Notes under the pieces: generated by a model
Databases searched by the model: none
What the model was told of the DNA's origin: nothing
The model's input: only the letters and a program-made list of their open reading frames with translations
Source of the DNA: Paenarthrobacter aurescens
GTDB taxonomy: Bacteria > Actinomycetota > Actinomycetes > Actinomycetales > Micrococcaceae
Reading direction: 5' to 3'
Assembly (NCBI RefSeq): GCF_041549525.1
Contig: NZ_CP157456.1
Location: 1,984,001 to 2,048,000 of the forward strand
Length of the DNA stretch: 64,000 nucleotides
Position numbers and translations under genes: made by a program
Part shown: positions 62,088 through 64,000 of the stretch, one piece after another
Layout of the letters: every line of letters begins with the position of its first letter
Position numbering within the stretch: the first letter of the stretch is position 1

Positions 62088-62954
62088 CTAGGACAAGACG
62101 TCCTTGTTGGAGAATTTTGCATAGGCCAGCGCGCCGCACACCGCGCTGTACCCGGCCTGGAGGAGCGCGTTCTCGCCGAACGATGTCCAGGAGATGGGTT
62201 GCCGCAGCAGATCCGCGAAGCCCAGCCAGTGGTGGCTGAACAGCCAGGGATGCAGCCACTCAAGCTGGGGCAGGTTGTCAAGCACCTGGGAGACCACGGA
62301 GAGCACTATCGTTGCGGCCATGGCGCCCACCGGCACGTCCGTGAAGGTGGAAATCAGCAGACCGATTGCTGAGAGGCCCAGCAGGGAAACGGTGATGTAG
62401 GAGGCGATCAGCAAGGACCGCACAGCAGATTCGCCTACGCTGATGGTGTCCCCGGACAACAATGTCACCGGACCTACGGGGAAAAGTACGACGCCGGCCA
62501 GGGCACCGGAGGCTGCCACGGTGGCGGTAGCGGCGCAACAGAACGCAACGGCCCCGGCATATTTCACCAGCAGCAGCCGTATCCGTCCTGCGGGAGCCAG
62601 AAGAAGGTAACGCAGTGTCCCCAGGTTCGCCTCCCCGGCGATGGTGTCCCCGGCTACCACCCCCACAGTGAGGGGCAGGAAGAGGGGCACGCACACCACC
62701 AAAGCCGTAACTGCAACAAAGAGGCCGTTCTGTGTGATGCGGTCCAGGAAGAGCGGCCCGCGGCCAGGGGCGGTGGGACGGGAAGATAGCTTGACGGCAA
62801 CCGCAATCAGTATGGGCACGGCGGCGAGGGCAATCAGCATGGCCCAGGTACGCAAGCGACGAAACAGGACTTTCAGCTCCGAGCCGAGGAGCGCCCACCC
62901 TGGGCCTGTACGGACCGAACTCTCCTGGGAAGGACCAGCAGTATTAGCCGACAA
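62088..62954 (-). CDS. ABC-2 type transporter permease
   Basis: A 288-residue membrane protein with six helices in the ABC-2 layout: helix 1 (LRTWAMLIALAAVPILIAVAV), a long extracellular loop, then five helices. It starts with TTG at 62954, overlapping the ATPase gene's stop by 11 bp, which supports coupled translation. Together with the ATPase at 62944 it forms an exporter of unknown substrate (antibiotic or lipid). Confidence 0.82.
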   Translation of the reverse strand: MSANTAGPSQESSVRTGPGWALLGSELKVLFRRLRTWAMLIALAAVPILIAVAVKLSSRPTAPGRGPLFLDRITQNGLFVAVTALVVCVPLFLPLTVGVVAGDTIAGEANLGTLRYLLLAPAGRIRLLLVKYAGAVAFCCAATATVAASGALAGVVLFPVGPVTLLSGDTISVGESAVRSLLIASYITVSLLGLSAIGLLISTFTDVPVGAMAATIVLSVVSQVLDNLPQLEWLHPWLFSHHWLGFADLLRQPISWTSFGENALLQAGYSAVCGALAYAKFSNKDVLS

Positions 62955-63960
62955 CGTCGAACCCCTCCCCGGTCAGGGAGACAAAACGCTCTTCCAGGCT
63001 TGCGTTCTCGACGGTGAAACCACGGATACCTACCCCATCAGCTACCAAAGCAGCCACTATTGCCTCGGGAAAGTGACCGTTGATCCCCGTCGCCATTACT
63101 GCCGTGTTTCCCCCTGTAAGGCCTGTTCCTGCTGCGTCGCCGGGAACCAGGCCAAGGCGCGTCAGGACGCGCGCCGCTGCGTCGACGTCGGGCGTTTGCA
63201 CCACAACGTGAGCCTGCCCGGCCGAGCGCAGTTCCTCCAGGGGCCCCTGGGCCACTAAACGTCCGGCGCTCATCACCCCCACATGCGAACACATCTGCTC
63301 CACCTCGGCAAGCAGGTGGCTGGAGACGAACACAGTGGTTCCCCCTGCTGCAAGGGATCGAACCAAGGTGCGGACTTCGCGGGTACCCTGCGGATCAAGG
63401 CCATTGGTTGGTTCGTCCAGAACCAGGAGTTTTCGTGGCCGAAGCATGGCGTTGGCCAGGCCGAGGCGCTGCTTCATGCCCAGGGAGTAGGCGCGAACTT
63501 TCTTTCCTGCCGCGTGGCTGAGGCCAACCCGCTCAAGGGCATCTTGAACGCGCACCCGCCTGGTGGATGAGGGAGCGTGGGGGTCGGCGGCGTCCAAGCG
63601 CATCAGGTTTCCCGTGCCGGACAGGAACGGGTAAAAGCCGGGCCCTTCCACCAACGCGCCCACATCCGGAAGGACGGAGGCCAACGCCTGCGGCATATCC
63701 CTGCCAAGAACGCGAACGTTCCCGCTGCTCGCTGATGCCAGTCCGAGCAGCACCCGGATAGTGGTGGTCTTACCCGATCCGTTGGGACCCAGGAACCCGA
63801 AGACCGAGCCACGGGGCACGGCGAGGTTGATGCCGTCCACGGCGGACCTGTGCCCGAACCGCTTCACCAACTGGTGAGTTTCGATCGCGAGGTCTGCTGG
63901 GTCACCAAGAGTTGCGCGTCCCGTTCCGCCCACAGAGGCAGCAGCCCCGGATTCGTTCAC
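62944..63960 (-). CDS. ABC transporter ATP-binding protein (drug/lipid exporter type)
   Basis: A 338-residue ATPase. Walker A GPNGSGKTT, Q-loop region ALVEGPGFYPFLSG, signature YSLGMKQRLGLA, Walker B LLVLDEPTNGLD and H-loop SSHLL are in order. A C-terminal extension (about 255-338, VVVQTPDVDAAARVL) is typical of CcmA/BcrA-type exporters. The start is GTG 63960, which overlaps a possible upstream stop as GTGA; the 11-bp overlap with the permease follows downstream. Confidence 0.87.
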   Translation of the reverse strand: MNESGAAASVGGTGRATLGDPADLAIETHQLVKRFGHRSAVDGINLAVPRGSVFGFLGPNGSGKTTTIRVLLGLASASSGNVRVLGRDMPQALASVLPDVGALVEGPGFYPFLSGTGNLMRLDAADPHAPSSTRRVRVQDALERVGLSHAAGKKVRAYSLGMKQRLGLANAMLRPRKLLVLDEPTNGLDPQGTREVRTLVRSLAAGGTTVFVSSHLLAEVEQMCSHVGVMSAGRLVAQGPLEELRSAGQAHVVVQTPDVDAAARVLTRLGLVPGDAAGTGLTGGNTAVMATGINGHFPEAIVAALVADGVGIRGFTVENASLEERFVSLTGEGFDVVG

Positions 63961-64000
63961 TGGGCAGCGGCGGCTGACTGGAGCCGTTCCAACGGAACCA
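63957..64000 (-). CDS. C-terminal end of an upstream gene (partial)
   Basis: The minus strand from the window edge reads VPLERLQSAAAAQ and stops with TGA at 63957-63959, overlapping the GTG of the ABC ATPase gene as GTGA. This is the usual spacing of coupled genes, so it is probably the end of the first gene of the exporter operon. Only about 13 residues are visible, so no product can be named. Confidence 0.45.
   Translation of the reverse strand, partial: VPLERLQSAAAAQ

Overview
The window is a contiguous piece of a high-GC actinobacterial chromosome. The gene content fits the Micrococcaceae, most likely an Arthrobacter or Paenarthrobacter: a fused OleB-OleC protein followed by OleD, a DUF222/HNH endonuclease, an IdeR/DtxR-type iron box, stand-alone LigD-type polymerases, a second EF-G (EF-G2 type) and frequent GTG starts. 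The genus call is an inference from gene families, not from a marker gene. I see no rRNA, tRNA, CRISPR array, phage or intact transposon, so this looks like ordinary chromosome with a few decaying genes.

Left part (1-16 kb): the end of an olefin (long-chain hydrocarbon) operon (oleBC, oleD), an APC permease, a zinc-ribbon MBL-fold protein divergent from a small TUDOR-like gene plus a type II sulfide:quinone oxidoreductase, a cold-shock protein, a CPA2 cation/proton antiporter, a RibD-C/DHFR-like reductase, a LigD-type polymerase, pyruvate:quinone oxidoreductase (poxB) and a UvrA2-like ATPase. A frameshifted remnant of a GH78 rhamnosidase C-terminus lies upstream of the UvrA gene.

Middle left (16-26 kb): small stress and quality-control genes (NTF2-like, Rid family, arfB), then an iron-siderophore ABC importer (ATPase, lipoprotein, double-length fused permease) behind a near-consensus IdeR box, then small enzymes, an MBL-fold pseudogene with an internal deletion, a PNPOx-like protein, a DksA-like protein and an MFS transporter.

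Centre (26.6-34.1 kb): a tightly coupled five-gene leftward operon, SWIM zinc finger - DUF5691 - MoxR AAA+ ATPase - DUF5682 - VWA. Three of the four junctions are 4-bp ATGA overlaps and the fourth is a 3-bp gap. This is the best candidate for a poorly understood system in the window. It resembles the MoxR/VWA chaperone-type loci of the YehL kind, and its biological role is not known to me.

34.3-42.5 kb is catabolic: an RpiR regulator, a beta-hydroxyacid dehydrogenase, an aldehyde dehydrogenase, an M20 amidohydrolase and a DUF3100 membrane protein form one leftward cluster. It is followed by an aromatic FAD monooxygenase whose promoter holds a perfect 13-bp inverted repeat resembling an IclR/PcaR-type operator.

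Right part (42.6-64 kb): a stand-alone 5'-3' exonuclease, a secreted two-repeat protein, a frameshifted HNH endonuclease gene, an XRE/MmyB regulator divergent from a zinc alcohol dehydrogenase, HrpB helicase, an amidohydrolase/APC permease pair divergent from a TetR gene that is coupled to an M50-type membrane protease, EF-G2, a second LigD-type polymerase, a lipoprotein with a beta-lactamase-like fold whose SxxK catalytic motif is replaced, a YciO/Sua5 protein and an ABC-2 exporter. Strong hairpins mark most of the ends of converging or independent units and are listed.
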